Below, in pieces: positions 33,012-43,500 of a DNA stretch of 64,000 nt. This DNA is from Pegea sp. RAD2-039 (lineage: Eukaryota > Chordata > Thaliacea > Salpida > Salpidae): contig JAQGEQ010000023.1 in the NCBI GenBank assembly GCA_034620365.1, forward strand, positions 124,001 to 188,000, written 5' to 3'. Position 1 is the stretch's first letter; each line of letters begins with the position of its first letter. Made by a program: the position numbers and the translations under genes. A model generated the notes under the pieces. That model did no database searches, was not told where the DNA came from, and worked only from the letters and a program-made list of their open reading frames with translations.

Positions 33012-36000
33012 CAGTGTTGTTAAGCTGGAAAAGTTGAATATTTTATCCAATAGATTGATTTTAATATGATAAATCTCTATGTTTGATAAGTAACTGATAA
33101 TCTAAAGTAGAAAGAAAACTTGTTAAGATAAAATACCAAAAACATAAAATTGATCATATGAAATTTTAATAAAGTGCTTCTTTGCTTTTTTAAGTTTGAT
33201 ACCCACAATAAGATGTTATAGCAAAAGTATCAATACTACAGATTAAATGAGATAAAAAAGTATCAATTAATTTAAAATTAATGTGAAAGTTTAGTTTTAA
33301 ATTAGGCAATATCAAATCAAGCTTTAAACACTTAAAAAGATCTAAAGCCCCAGTTTGAAATACATTAAGCAAGAGGTTCTATCTACATCCTTTCAAATGT
33401 TTTTGTGACACCACAGAAAGCTTCTCTAGCTTCTAGTTAGGCCTCACTATCTTAATACATTGTTAAAAATAAAACATTTTGAATTGGGTAACAAAATTTT
33501 GTATTGAGATAAACAAGTTTTAGTATAAAATAAATAATTTATGTAGTTGAGATATAAAATTATCTTATTAAAAGTTTTGTAAAACTATTAAACCTTAAAT
33601 ATTATTTTTTCGTTATATAATCTTGCAACACGTATGAATGTTATTACTTATATCTTTAAACAAAAACTAATCAACTTTTTAAAGTCTTAAAGGTATTAAA
33701 TAAACAGTTTAGTCTGATAATTCTAGTTAAGAAGTTAAAGATGCCAATAAATAAATGTTTGTAAATATCGTTCCTAAGCAGATAGTTATTGTTCAGTATT
33801 AAAAATAAATGCTTCGTGAAAATCAATTAAATAAATAAATTTACATTTTGTGTCAAATTAAAGTTCAAAACCTAATTTTGTAAAAAACCAAGGTCATAAA
33901 AGATAATAAATATCATGTTATTAAGTTGCTAACTAATCTATTTATCCGCCAAAGACTAAATTAAAAGTTGCTCTTATGATATTTTGCTATAGCTAAAATT
34001 CTATATTTTTCCCATAGTGCTTTTAACTTGTTTCTCTTTGTTTTATTTATAGGCATAATAAATACCACCAAGGTAGGTTACTCGCAGCACGCTACAACAC
34101 TTTTCACAGATCTATAAATGAATCAGCTGTATATAATCAATTTTTTTTAATAAATAAAGTTTTCAAAGGAGATTTTATTTATTTGAATGACTATAAAATA
34201 ACAGCATTGCTGTAAAACATTTTTAGTAGAAACAACCTATTGCTATTCTGTTGGAATTATATTTGACTTTTACATAAATTTTTCAATTTGTATTTGTAAA
34301 ACTTCAGACGTCTTCCAAGTTCCAAGATCTTTAAATTATTAAGAAAATCTTGAAAAGCTTAACTTTAAATTTCAATCAGCTTAAATCTCTAACACTTTAT
34401 TACTGTTAACTTTGATGGCCAAATAAGTATTCACTTTTTTCAACTCCATAAAGTAGTAGTTCTCAACCTGAGAGAATTTCCTCTCTAGGGACTAATTTGA
34501 TCGTTTCATAACCTTATTTTAAATAACTTAAATGATTTTGACCAATAATATTTGTTATTACTACTTAACTTTTACATATATAACTGAAATTTTGAACTAA
34601 AAGTATGATTATTATGTAGTCCTTTTTTGCTTAATATATAGTTTATACCCTTTATTATTTGAATTTACTTTAGGTAGTCTTTTCCTTTATAATTCAGAGT
34701 TTAAAAGCTTAATGAGCATTGCTTAGCTTTGTGCAAAGCATTTAGCATATTAATTTGACATACAATGTGGCAGAAGATAAATGAAACAGACTTTTTAGTT
34801 TATTTACCAAGTATTACTTGAATTACTACTGCTACTGTGTTTGTATCGTTTCAAAAAGCTTTGTAACAAGATTAATATAAAAAATCAACTTGTTTGTGAA
34901 TTAGCAAACTTCGTATTGAATAGATATACGAGGTGTATTTTCTAAAACTGGTGAATACTAAGAGATGAATATCAAAACCAATGATTTAATTAAACTGAAG
35001 CTGAGATAAAAATCTTGACGTTACTATACTATAAATCATGCATAAAACAAGACAACTTGCAAAGAAAGCTTGTTGCAATGAAGTAGATAATGTTTAATTG
35101 AATACATTTCTTGTATTATTTTTGTAAGTAACAATTATCTAAAAGCAATTTTTATATAATTCTTCACAAAAGATTTTATTTGTCTGTTTTTGTAATAAAG
35201 TTTGTTTACTTATTTTTTGATGAAAAAAAAACATGTTTTCTGACTGTTACCGATCAAAAAACATTTTTAGATTTTGGGGTTTTAATTAAAAGTTGATAAT
35301 TATTATATTACTTTATCAATCTGTTATTTGGTTCTATTTTGTCATGTCATTTAGAGAACTTTTTATAAATAGATTACTGCTGATTGGTTTATCTAGAACT
35401 TTTATTTACATAAATAATAAAAAGCTGTTATCTATTTAAAAGACCGTTATGCAATTAGAATTAATCATTTTCTTTATCATACTTGTTTCAAATGATTTCT
35501 TTAATCATTTTGATTTTTTTCAATAAAAGTTTTGTTATTAATGTAAAACTTGTTTTTATTTTTGCCAACAAAAATAAAGTTTGTTTTGATTATTCGAAAT
35601 TTACTTTCTTAGTTGTTGTTTTGTTTTATTCCAATAAAAAAAAGTTTTAATTTAAATTTTTAAAAACAAATTCTTATTAAAATTTTGAATATCAACATTT
35701 TGATGAAATTTTGTTTAAACTTTTTAAAGGTGATATTTAGTATTAGAATGCTTATTAATCTTTTACTTTAGTGTTAAATAAAAATTAATTTTTTAAGTAA
35801 ACCTTAAATATGTTCTAAAAAATAACTTTCAAAATTAAAACAATTATGAAAGGAAGAATAATAAAAGTTTTACTTACAAGTACTGTATATATTTTAAAGT
35901 TTAGAAAAGTATTTTTTTTAATAACAAGAGGAAAATATACACTGATGATAATAATCTATTTGATTAACTACTTAAAAAATAAAGCTTTAAATGTGTATTT

Positions 36001-36585
36001 TAAATATAACATACTGTTTTTATCTCAATATAATATCAGTATTGAGTTTTTTGATATTTATTTCTTGTTCTTTTTAGTTTGCAGAATGTTTTTATGAGCT
36101 TTTTATACCCTTACTGGTTTATTTCTTTTTTCACTCATGGTATTTGAAGCTTTTGTTTCCTTATACTTTATAAGTAAATGAAGAGTTTTATTAAGTTTTG
36201 AATTATATAGTTGACTGAAAACTTTTATAACAATCTTTTAGTTAATTTCAACCTACATTTTTAGAAAACCATTTATTATCTTCATTAATATATTCATTGG
36301 AAGGTAAAGTACTTATGTTTAGAATAGTTTTGCTTCTTTTTAAATGTCTTATACTTTTGTTGTTTTTTCTTTTCTTTTATTTCCTTTTGAAAAGCTTAGC
36401 TCACTTTTAATTAAGTAATCTTATGTTTTGTTAAGTTATTAAACTTTTTATTTTAGCAAAAGATTGATTTTTAGTAAGTGTGATTATTTCTAACAGTTTA
36501 TAATTAACTTCTAGATTTTAGAAGTTTCTAATTTTAGGTTTTCAAGATTTTAAAAGTTTAATGATTTCATAATTTGTGAGTTACA
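33012..36585. other. long intergenic region
   Basis: No supported gene. Short open frames at 33190-33372 (-) and 35846-36097 (+) are AT-rich chance frames. The DNA just upstream of the MondoA ATG is pyrimidine/T-rich, and 5'-UTR exons may lie here unseen. Confidence 0.45.
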
Positions 36586-39069
36586 ATGAAACGTAGAGGA
36601 GAAGTAATCCAATCTGGTCATTTCATGATATCATCTGTGACAGAAGAACAGGATGATCATGAAGATATATCACATGATCGCGACTCTCCTGTCCTTCATG
36701 AAGAGCGATTAAAATTAAAGAGGCAAGGATATGATTTCAGTTGTGCTGATAAAGAGATCAAAGAGACTTATCATTTTTACACCCCAAAAACTTCAAATAA
36801 AGTAGCTATTGATGGGTCTTTATCTCGTCTTTTTCAATGTATGAGTCTTGCTTATCGTGGAGGCAAAGTTGTTTCGCCAAAGTGGAAGAACTTTAAGGGC
36901 TTGAAACTTTCCGTTAAAGATAAAATTCGACTGAACAATGCAATTTGGAGAACTTGGCATATTCAATATGTGAAAAGATGCCGACCTTTGATTCAGTTTG
37001 CTACTCCATTTGAAAATGAATGTGATTATGACAGTCATTCTAGACCAGAAGCTGTTGTGCTTGAAGGCAAATATTGGAAGAGACGAATTGAAACTGTTGT
37101 TGCTGAGTATAAAAAATGGAGAGCTTTTTATACTGAGAATGTGAAGATTGGAAATAATCAAACTTATTTTTTAATGTCATCAAATGCTGATATTCAATTT
37201 TCACCTTTTAAAGATATGGAATCAGCTTTTCATGATCAAGATTACATGAGTGAGTTAGGTGATTTGACTACTGATACTTTACTGAGCAGTCTCATTACAC
37301 CTTTTCATTTTCCTGATACAAGAGAGATAGCAATGAAGACTACTAACTCTGATATGATTCAGCCTGGTCTCCTTCAACTACAACCATCATTAGACGATTT
37401 CAATGAGATACAATTAGAATCTATTCATAATTGGAATCAAAACCCACCAGCGAAAAAGCCAGCTTTATCTGTTCGAAATCAGCAACAACAAAAACAAAAC
37501 TTGAATATGGTTTGTTTCCAACAAAGTCCTTCATATCTGACCAATATGTCCACCCAAATCAGTCCCACAAACTCTAAAAGTATCTTCTGTACCACTTTGA
37601 ACAATGCTTTGACCACCACTGACCCAATGTTGTCCTCATCTATCCATGCCACCCCTCCTAATTCGTCCTGCACTTTCAAACAACCCTCTGTTGTCAACTG
37701 TAACTCGTTGCTAAGCAACCCACCCATTAAAACACATTCGAATCAAACTTTCGCGAGTCAACCGATGATGATAGACAACAAAATGTTGCCTGGAACTGTC
37801 CAGCAGATTGTGGAAAGTGACCACTTAGTTTACACCACTCCACTGCCCCACAACCATAGCTATATTCAACAGTGTAACTCGCATGACCACACCAATCAAC
37901 CAAATGTACAAATGATGACCACACATATGGACCAGAGGATGAAGCAAGTTGAGATGGGGTACAGTGGTATGCAACCACAGCTAGCTAAACAAGGCAAGTA
38001 CATGGTGAAAGGTGCCCCACATATCGATTCACAACAATCAAATCAGTTTAATCACGATTCCCAAGTACAACAAGTTTCAAACTGCCAACTGATGGCGTCA
38101 GTGAGTAGTGACACGATAATGACGCGTGTTGATGACGTCAATAGCGGAATGGACGCCAAACGTCTAAAACAACTATTAGTGCGAAAAAACCTTCCTTCAG
38201 CTAGCAACCAATCATCTGATTTACAAACTAATAAATTAAAGCAGACAAAAAGAAACCAGCGAAGAACAAAAAACACTAAAGTAGTAGAAAAAAACCAAGT
38301 CAATTTTGAAGATGTTAGACCCGCGGGTCAGTGGTCAAATAATAAAATGTGGACCACACCCTACCCCCAACCAACTACAGCATTTAACTCTGTCAATGAG
38401 ATGCCAATGATAACTGAAGCAACCCCGAACCCTTGTAGTCCGGTCCAAAATAACGATAAGGACTTGAAACGCGGGTCAGGGTCTTTTTCGACGGAGCAAA
38501 AACGTCGTTTTAACATTAAAATCGCGTTTGAAAGACTGCAGGCTTCAATTCCAAACTTAAATGCTCAACCAAATGCTAAAAATAGTAAAGCTGCTATCAT
38601 GGGAAAAGCTGCTCTTCATATAAAATCTTTGCAAGCGAATCATGTGAAGATTAATGAGGAGTTGCAAGCTCTTCGGAGTGAGATATGTATCTTAAAAGAA
38701 AGTATTAGTGATCTGCAACATCAACTACCAGTAACAGGGGTACCAGTGGCACAAACTGCATCTGAGGACGCTTCGCACCAACTTAATTTATGGATTAATG
38801 ACCAGACTCGTCTTAATTGGAAATTCTATCTGTTTGGAGCTGTAATTCAACCCTGGTTTGAAACTTACCATCGAGCTGTTTCTACTGCTGATAAACAAAC
38901 TCTTCCTCGTTCAGTGATGTTGTGGACAGATGAACAGTGTTCCTTACCTCAATTAAGAGCCAATATCGTCAACTCATTACAAATGTTGTCATGTAACACC
39001 TTCATACTTACAAACCCTCAACATTTGCAACAGCAAATCGAAGAGATGGTAGCAGATAGTAAACAATAA
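36586..39069 (+). CDS. MLXIP: MondoA/ChREBP-type glucose-sensing bHLH-Zip transcription factor
   Basis: A single exon of 827 residues. Mondo proteins pair with Mlx and activate carbohydrate-response genes when glucose-6-phosphate is high. The N-terminal Mondo conserved regions are present: SGHFMISS (residues 11-18), YHFYTPKTSNKVAIDGSLSR and MSLAYRGGKVVSPKWKNFKG, then DKIRLNNAIWRTWHIQYVKR, FATPFE and PEAVVLEGKYWKRRIETVV. The middle is a Gln/Asn/Ser/Pro-rich activation region. The bHLH-Zip begins near residue 630 (STEQKRRFNIKIAFERLQ), with helix 2 at KAAIMGKAALHIKSLQ and a leucine zipper, followed by the Mondo/WBSCR14 C-terminal domain (LNWKFYLFGAVIQPWFE, RSVMLWTDEQCSLPQLR). The basic region has Ser where Mondo proteins have the E-box-contacting His (HISAEQKRR). 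Vertebrate orthologues have many introns; this one has none. The next gene starts 207 nt downstream. Confidence 0.93.
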   Translation: MKRRGEVIQSGHFMISSVTEEQDDHEDISHDRDSPVLHEERLKLKRQGYDFSCADKEIKETYHFYTPKTSNKVAIDGSLSRLFQCMSLAYRGGKVVSPKWKNFKGLKLSVKDKIRLNNAIWRTWHIQYVKRCRPLIQFATPFENECDYDSHSRPEAVVLEGKYWKRRIETVVAEYKKWRAFYTENVKIGNNQTYFLMSSNADIQFSPFKDMESAFHDQDYMSELGDLTTDTLLSSLITPFHFPDTREIAMKTTNSDMIQPGLLQLQPSLDDFNEIQLESIHNWNQNPPAKKPALSVRNQQQQKQNLNMVCFQQSPSYLTNMSTQISPTNSKSIFCTTLNNALTTTDPMLSSSIHATPPNSSCTFKQPSVVNCNSLLSNPPIKTHSNQTFASQPMMIDNKMLPGTVQQIVESDHLVYTTPLPHNHSYIQQCNSHDHTNQPNVQMMTTHMDQRMKQVEMGYSGMQPQLAKQGKYMVKGAPHIDSQQSNQFNHDSQVQQVSNCQLMASVSSDTIMTRVDDVNSGMDAKRLKQLLVRKNLPSASNQSSDLQTNKLKQTKRNQRRTKNTKVVEKNQVNFEDVRPAGQWSNNKMWTTPYPQPTTAFNSVNEMPMITEATPNPCSPVQNNDKDLKRGSGSFSTEQKRRFNIKIAFERLQASIPNLNAQPNAKNSKAAIMGKAALHIKSLQANHVKINEELQALRSEICILKESISDLQHQLPVTGVPVAQTASEDASHQLNLWINDQTRLNWKFYLFGAVIQPWFETYHRAVSTADKQTLPRSVMLWTDEQCSLPQLRANIVNSLQMLSCNTFILTNPQHLQQQIEEMVADSKQ

Positions 39070-39276
39070 AATTATTTGAACCATCAACCTATTGAACTGT
39101 CACTTTAGCTGTTTCTGTCTACTAATTAGCGAGCTTTTGATATTTGTACGGGTTTCGTTCACATCTTTTCACTTCTTGCACAACTCATTTAGTTTCTAAT
39201 CGAATATTTTGTGCCTTTTTTAATATATCAGGACGACTCCTTTACTTCGTACTATATTTTATGTAATAGATTCACA

Positions 39277-40348
39277 ATGAAAGTGATTGTATTAGGAGCT
39301 GGCCATGGTACTCGGCTAGAAAGAGATCTTGTCGATAATGAGAAGTATCAACATCTGATAGGAACCCCTAAATTGCTGCTACCAATCGCTCAATCGCCTC
39401 TTATGTCCCATTGGATGAGGATTTTTAAGAGTCAAGATATCGATCATATCTACATCGGAGTTGGTTATGATCCATCCAAGAAATGATCATTAATATGTTT
39501 GTCACAGACTAATGATCGTTTCAAGGAGAAAATTAACGATTGGGTAGAAGAAGGCGGTTTTACGTCGCGCGTTTCTGTCATCAGCGATGGGACTGACTCT
39601 AATTTGAATCGATTAGGCGCTACTAGCTGCATCGGGTTTGTGAGAAACCATTTTGGATTAGATCGAGAACCAGCAGTAGTGATGGCCGGGTAAGTGTCAT
39701 CACAAGCCGGCCGCAAACTGTTGCAACTTCCGAAGCAATATAAATTGAATTTCAGAGATTTATTGTTTACAAAGGAGTTTAAAATGGAAGAAGTTTTGAA
39801 AAAATTCGAAAAAATCCAAAAAACATACGGGGAAGATTCCAGTTTAGTGATTACGTACACATGTAGTGATCAAGGTGGTGATCTGTTCATCTTTCTTCAA
39901 TCTCATCAACGTCATTTTAGATGTGGGTCGTCATGGCATCTTAGAGATAGATGAAGACTCGAGAGTTGTAGAAATCAAAGAGAAGCCAGCTCCGGAATCA
40001 ACTAAATCACGAAGCGCTGTAAGTCACGTGACTAACATCTTCATCTCCTGAAGTTCATCTTATTTAGTGTCCTTGTTTCTATTTACTCTCAAATGCCGCT
40101 CTTCAAGAAGTTTCAGTTTTTTTAGAAGACACAAAAGATCTTCTACTAGAAGAGAAAGATGCGCCCGGCAACTTTATCCGGCATCTGGTTGCTAGGTAAC
40201 CAGCTGATCGTCGTGATGCTTTGCTTGATGTAGTATTTACAGGAAGCCAGTTTTTGCTCATCAAGTAAAAGGAAGATTTGATGTAGGAAATTTAGAGTCT
40301 TATCTAAGATGTGATCGATATTTTACCTCGATGTTGCAACATCCTTGA
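39277..40348 (+). CDS. sugar-nucleotidyltransferase (NTP_transferase family)
   Basis: Six exons (39277-39459, 39508-39689, 39756-39874, 39921-40018, 40068-40195, 40243-40348) join in frame to 271 residues. The family transfers an NMP from NTP to a sugar 1-phosphate. Seen here: the nucleotide loop LGAGHGTRLERDL (canonical LAAGxGTRLxPL), the metal/phosphate lysine in PKLLLPI, HIYIGTNDRFKEKINDW, DGTDSNLNRLGA, VMAGDLLF, DVGRHGILEID with VVEIKEKPAPEST, then PCFYLLSNAAL, DAPGNFIRHLV and GRFDVGNLESY. The substrate is not determined. It lacks the extra C-terminal beta-helix of GMPPA/B and resembles stand-alone bacterial-type enzymes more than classical animal ones. All five introns are 46-66 nt; the first uses a weak GTTGGT donor. 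A TATCAG acceptor-like site 40-odd nt before the ATG, and the short gap after MLXIP, hint at co-transcription. Confidence 0.85.
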
Positions 40349-40480
40349 ATTTCATATTCCTCGTTTTTATGCAAATTTTGTGCTTTTAATTCAATCGCTG
40401 AACTATCAAATCGTTTTTATTAAAACAAATGTTTTTACAAGTAGGAACTTCAACACACTAATTTGTTTGTCAGTTTACGT

Positions 40481-40515
40481 TTTATTACAATGACAATTTA
40501 TTGTCATCAAATAAA
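40481..40515. terminator. back-to-back poly(A) signals of the transferase and IDE
   Basis: On the plus strand AATAAA occurs at 40510-40515 (and again at 40514-40519), 162 nt after the transferase stop. On the minus strand AATAAA occurs at 40502-40497 and 40486-40481, 31-52 nt after the IDE stop. The two convergent transcripts therefore probably end within, or overlap across, the same 100 bp. Confidence 0.5.
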
Positions 40516-40532
40516 TAAAATTTCAAATTTCT

Positions 40533-43500
40533 TCAATTAACTATTTGGTTGATGTCAATAAATGGATCAATTCTTTCATAACATCGAGAAGTAGCTTTCA
40601 AATCGGACCATTCGTTGATCATGGTGGGCTGTTGAAACAAAATCACCATCAAAACTGGTCCACAATTAATCTTAATGATACAAAATCATCTAAAGTGGTC
40701 CCCAACCACCTCAAGTGGTCTTCAAAAGGTTTAGAACTACCTCAAGGGCTTTACAATCAATTTTAAAGGAACAAAATCGTTTAAAGTGGTCCCCAACCAT
40801 CCTAAGTGGTACCAAACCACCTTAAGTGGTCCAAAAGTATCAAACTGACTAACCTTTGGTAAACTTGGGGTCTTCAAATAGCTTTCTTTTACTTTACTCA
40901 CATCTCCAGGTGCTTCCCCACCTTTATGCAAATAAGTAGTCACGTGATGACGTCATCGAGACGAAATAATCGCTTACAATCTTTCAAATTCTTGCCAAGA
41001 ACGTAAACAGCCAGTTTGGATCGGTCAGAGCCAGAAAGATGAATAAACTGTTTGTAAAAAGCCATAATATCCTCTTTAGTGAGTTGCTTCAAACACTTGA
41101 CTTCGTTTTCATCTAGAAACAAACCATATGACGTCATCACGTCGCGTCCTCATACTTCTACTTACTTCGATCAAACTGATATTGACGACAAATGATTTCT
41201 GACCAGTATCGCGAACATTCAGTTGATAGCTTCTTCGGCTTCTCGAGTATTTTAGTAGAAAGAGATGAAACATGTTCATCGAACTCTGCTGCTTCAGTCT
41301 TCTCTAAGATCTCCTAAAAGATAAATTTCAAAGATTTGATCCCAACATCCGGATGTCTACTTCAATATGATCTACAAAAGCTTCAACTCTTCCTTCCAAG
41401 TAGTCGGGCGGCATCTTTGACTGGACCACAACTTTCAGACCACATACACTGTTTGAAAACGACACAACACTTCGTACTATATAACCCAGCTGCTCTCTAG
41501 TGACCTCGAATGGTTAGTCGGTGATGACGTCATCAGCCGGACTTACATTGTGCGGAGGATATTGAAAGTTGGGTCATCAATGATCTGATGTAGAAGACGG
41601 AGTTTCACGCAAAGATCTTCTGATGCTGAACCAATTTGATAATAAATCTCAACTGCAGATATATCGCGGACTTTGTGCTTCTTGTGAAACACCAAGTTGC
41701 TTCCTATAACCATGACAACCAGTGAAAACGGACCACACAGCTTAAACTGGTCACAATACCTGGACTAATAATAAGTTCTTGAACCTTAGCGACGTCCTCA
41801 GCTGGCTTTGTACCAGCTGATTCCTTCAAAATATTTTCTACTAATTGTAGCAAGCCCAACGCATCTGTAAAAAGTAAACATCAACCAATCAGCAACAAGC
41901 AGTCATCGTCCAATCAGCAGCAAGCAGTCATCAACCAATCAGCAACAAGCAGTCATCATCCAATCAGCAGCAAGCAGTCATCAACCAATCAGCAACAAGC
42001 AGTCATCAACCAATCAGCAACAAGCAGTCATCAACCAATCAGCAAAAGCAGTCATCGTCCAATCAGCAGCAAGCAGTCATCAACCAATCAGCAACAAGCA
42101 GTCATCAACCAATCAGCAACAAGCAGTCATCAACCAATCAGCAACAAGCAGTCATCAACCAATCAGCAACAAGCAGTCATCAACCAATCAGCAACAAGCA
42201 GTCATCAACCAATCAGCAACAAGCAGTCATCGTCCAATCAGCAGCAAGCAGTCATCGACCAATCAGCAACAAGCAGTCATCGTCCAATGAGCAGCAAGCA
42301 GTCATCAACCAATTAGCAAAAAGCAGTCATCAACCAATCAGCAAAAAGCAGTCATCGTCCAATCAGCAACAAGCAGTCATCAACCAATCAGCACAAGAAG
42401 TCATCGTCCAATCAGCAACAAGCAGTCATCAACCAATCAACAACAAGCAGTCATCGTCCAATCAACAACAAGCAGTCATCAACCAATTAGCAAAAAGCAG
42501 TCATCAACCAATCAGCAAAAAGCAGTCATCAACCAATCAGCAACAAGCAGTCATCGTCCAATCAGCAGCAAGCACCAACCATCACGTGACAGGTTGCCAT
42601 GCATCAGCGACTCGATGTGGAGTTGTGAGAGAAAGTAAGGGATGAAATGTTGAAGTTGCTCAGCCGTGACACCGCATAACGCGTTGATGACGTCACTAAC
42701 GATCCAGAAACGCGAGTCCCGAATAGCGTTGGAGTAGTAGCTGACCTGATTGTAGGGTTGGTTGGCTGAGAAGTTTTTCAAAGCTCTCATATACTGTAGA
42801 AACATCGAGTTGAAAATGGGGTTGAGAAAGCAGGTTGGAAAGTGGGGCACCTTTTCCTTGTAAACTGTAAAACGTTTCGGATTTACACTGAAGTTGGCCA
42901 TCTTACTGATAACCTTTTCAAGGAGGACAGATTGCTTCTCGTTAAAGCCTCGGATGTCCAGCTGAGAAGAAAATATAAAAATGGGTCGTAAAGGGGTTTA
43001 GGGGTCACCTCTATTCCATAAAATGTTGGAGAAACGCGATATGAAAGACTTGCGACCTCAGCTTCGTATGCAAACTCACTTAGTTGATCGACCAGCAGTT
43101 CTGTGACAAAGTGGGCCAGTAAGTAGATTGTTAAGTGGACTAGAGGTGGACAATTAAATGGTTTTAAAGCGAATAGTTTAGTGGACGGTTGAAGAAACTA
43201 GAAGTGGACAGTAGAACGGACCAGAACCACTAACTTGTAAATAAATTGGTCATCGCCAAATTAGCTGCAGTGGACGAGCTGGCCTTAGATGTAAACTCAA
43301 ACTTGAGAATTGCTTTGGGCAGTTTGAACTGGTCATCTTGTTTGTACCACAGTCTAGACAAGTCAGTTTTCTGGACCACATCAATCAACATCAATTTAAA
43401 CGGATTAAAGTAAAACCTGTATTAGGACAGGAAACTTGGGCAGCTTTTCTGGTACAGGTACTAGGTCAAAATTTGTGGCAATAAACTCATTGATTTTAGG

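Noticed and set aside
41878..42572. CRISPR-like array
   Set aside because: Units are contiguous 25-bp tandem repeats without unique spacers, inside an intron of an animal gene.
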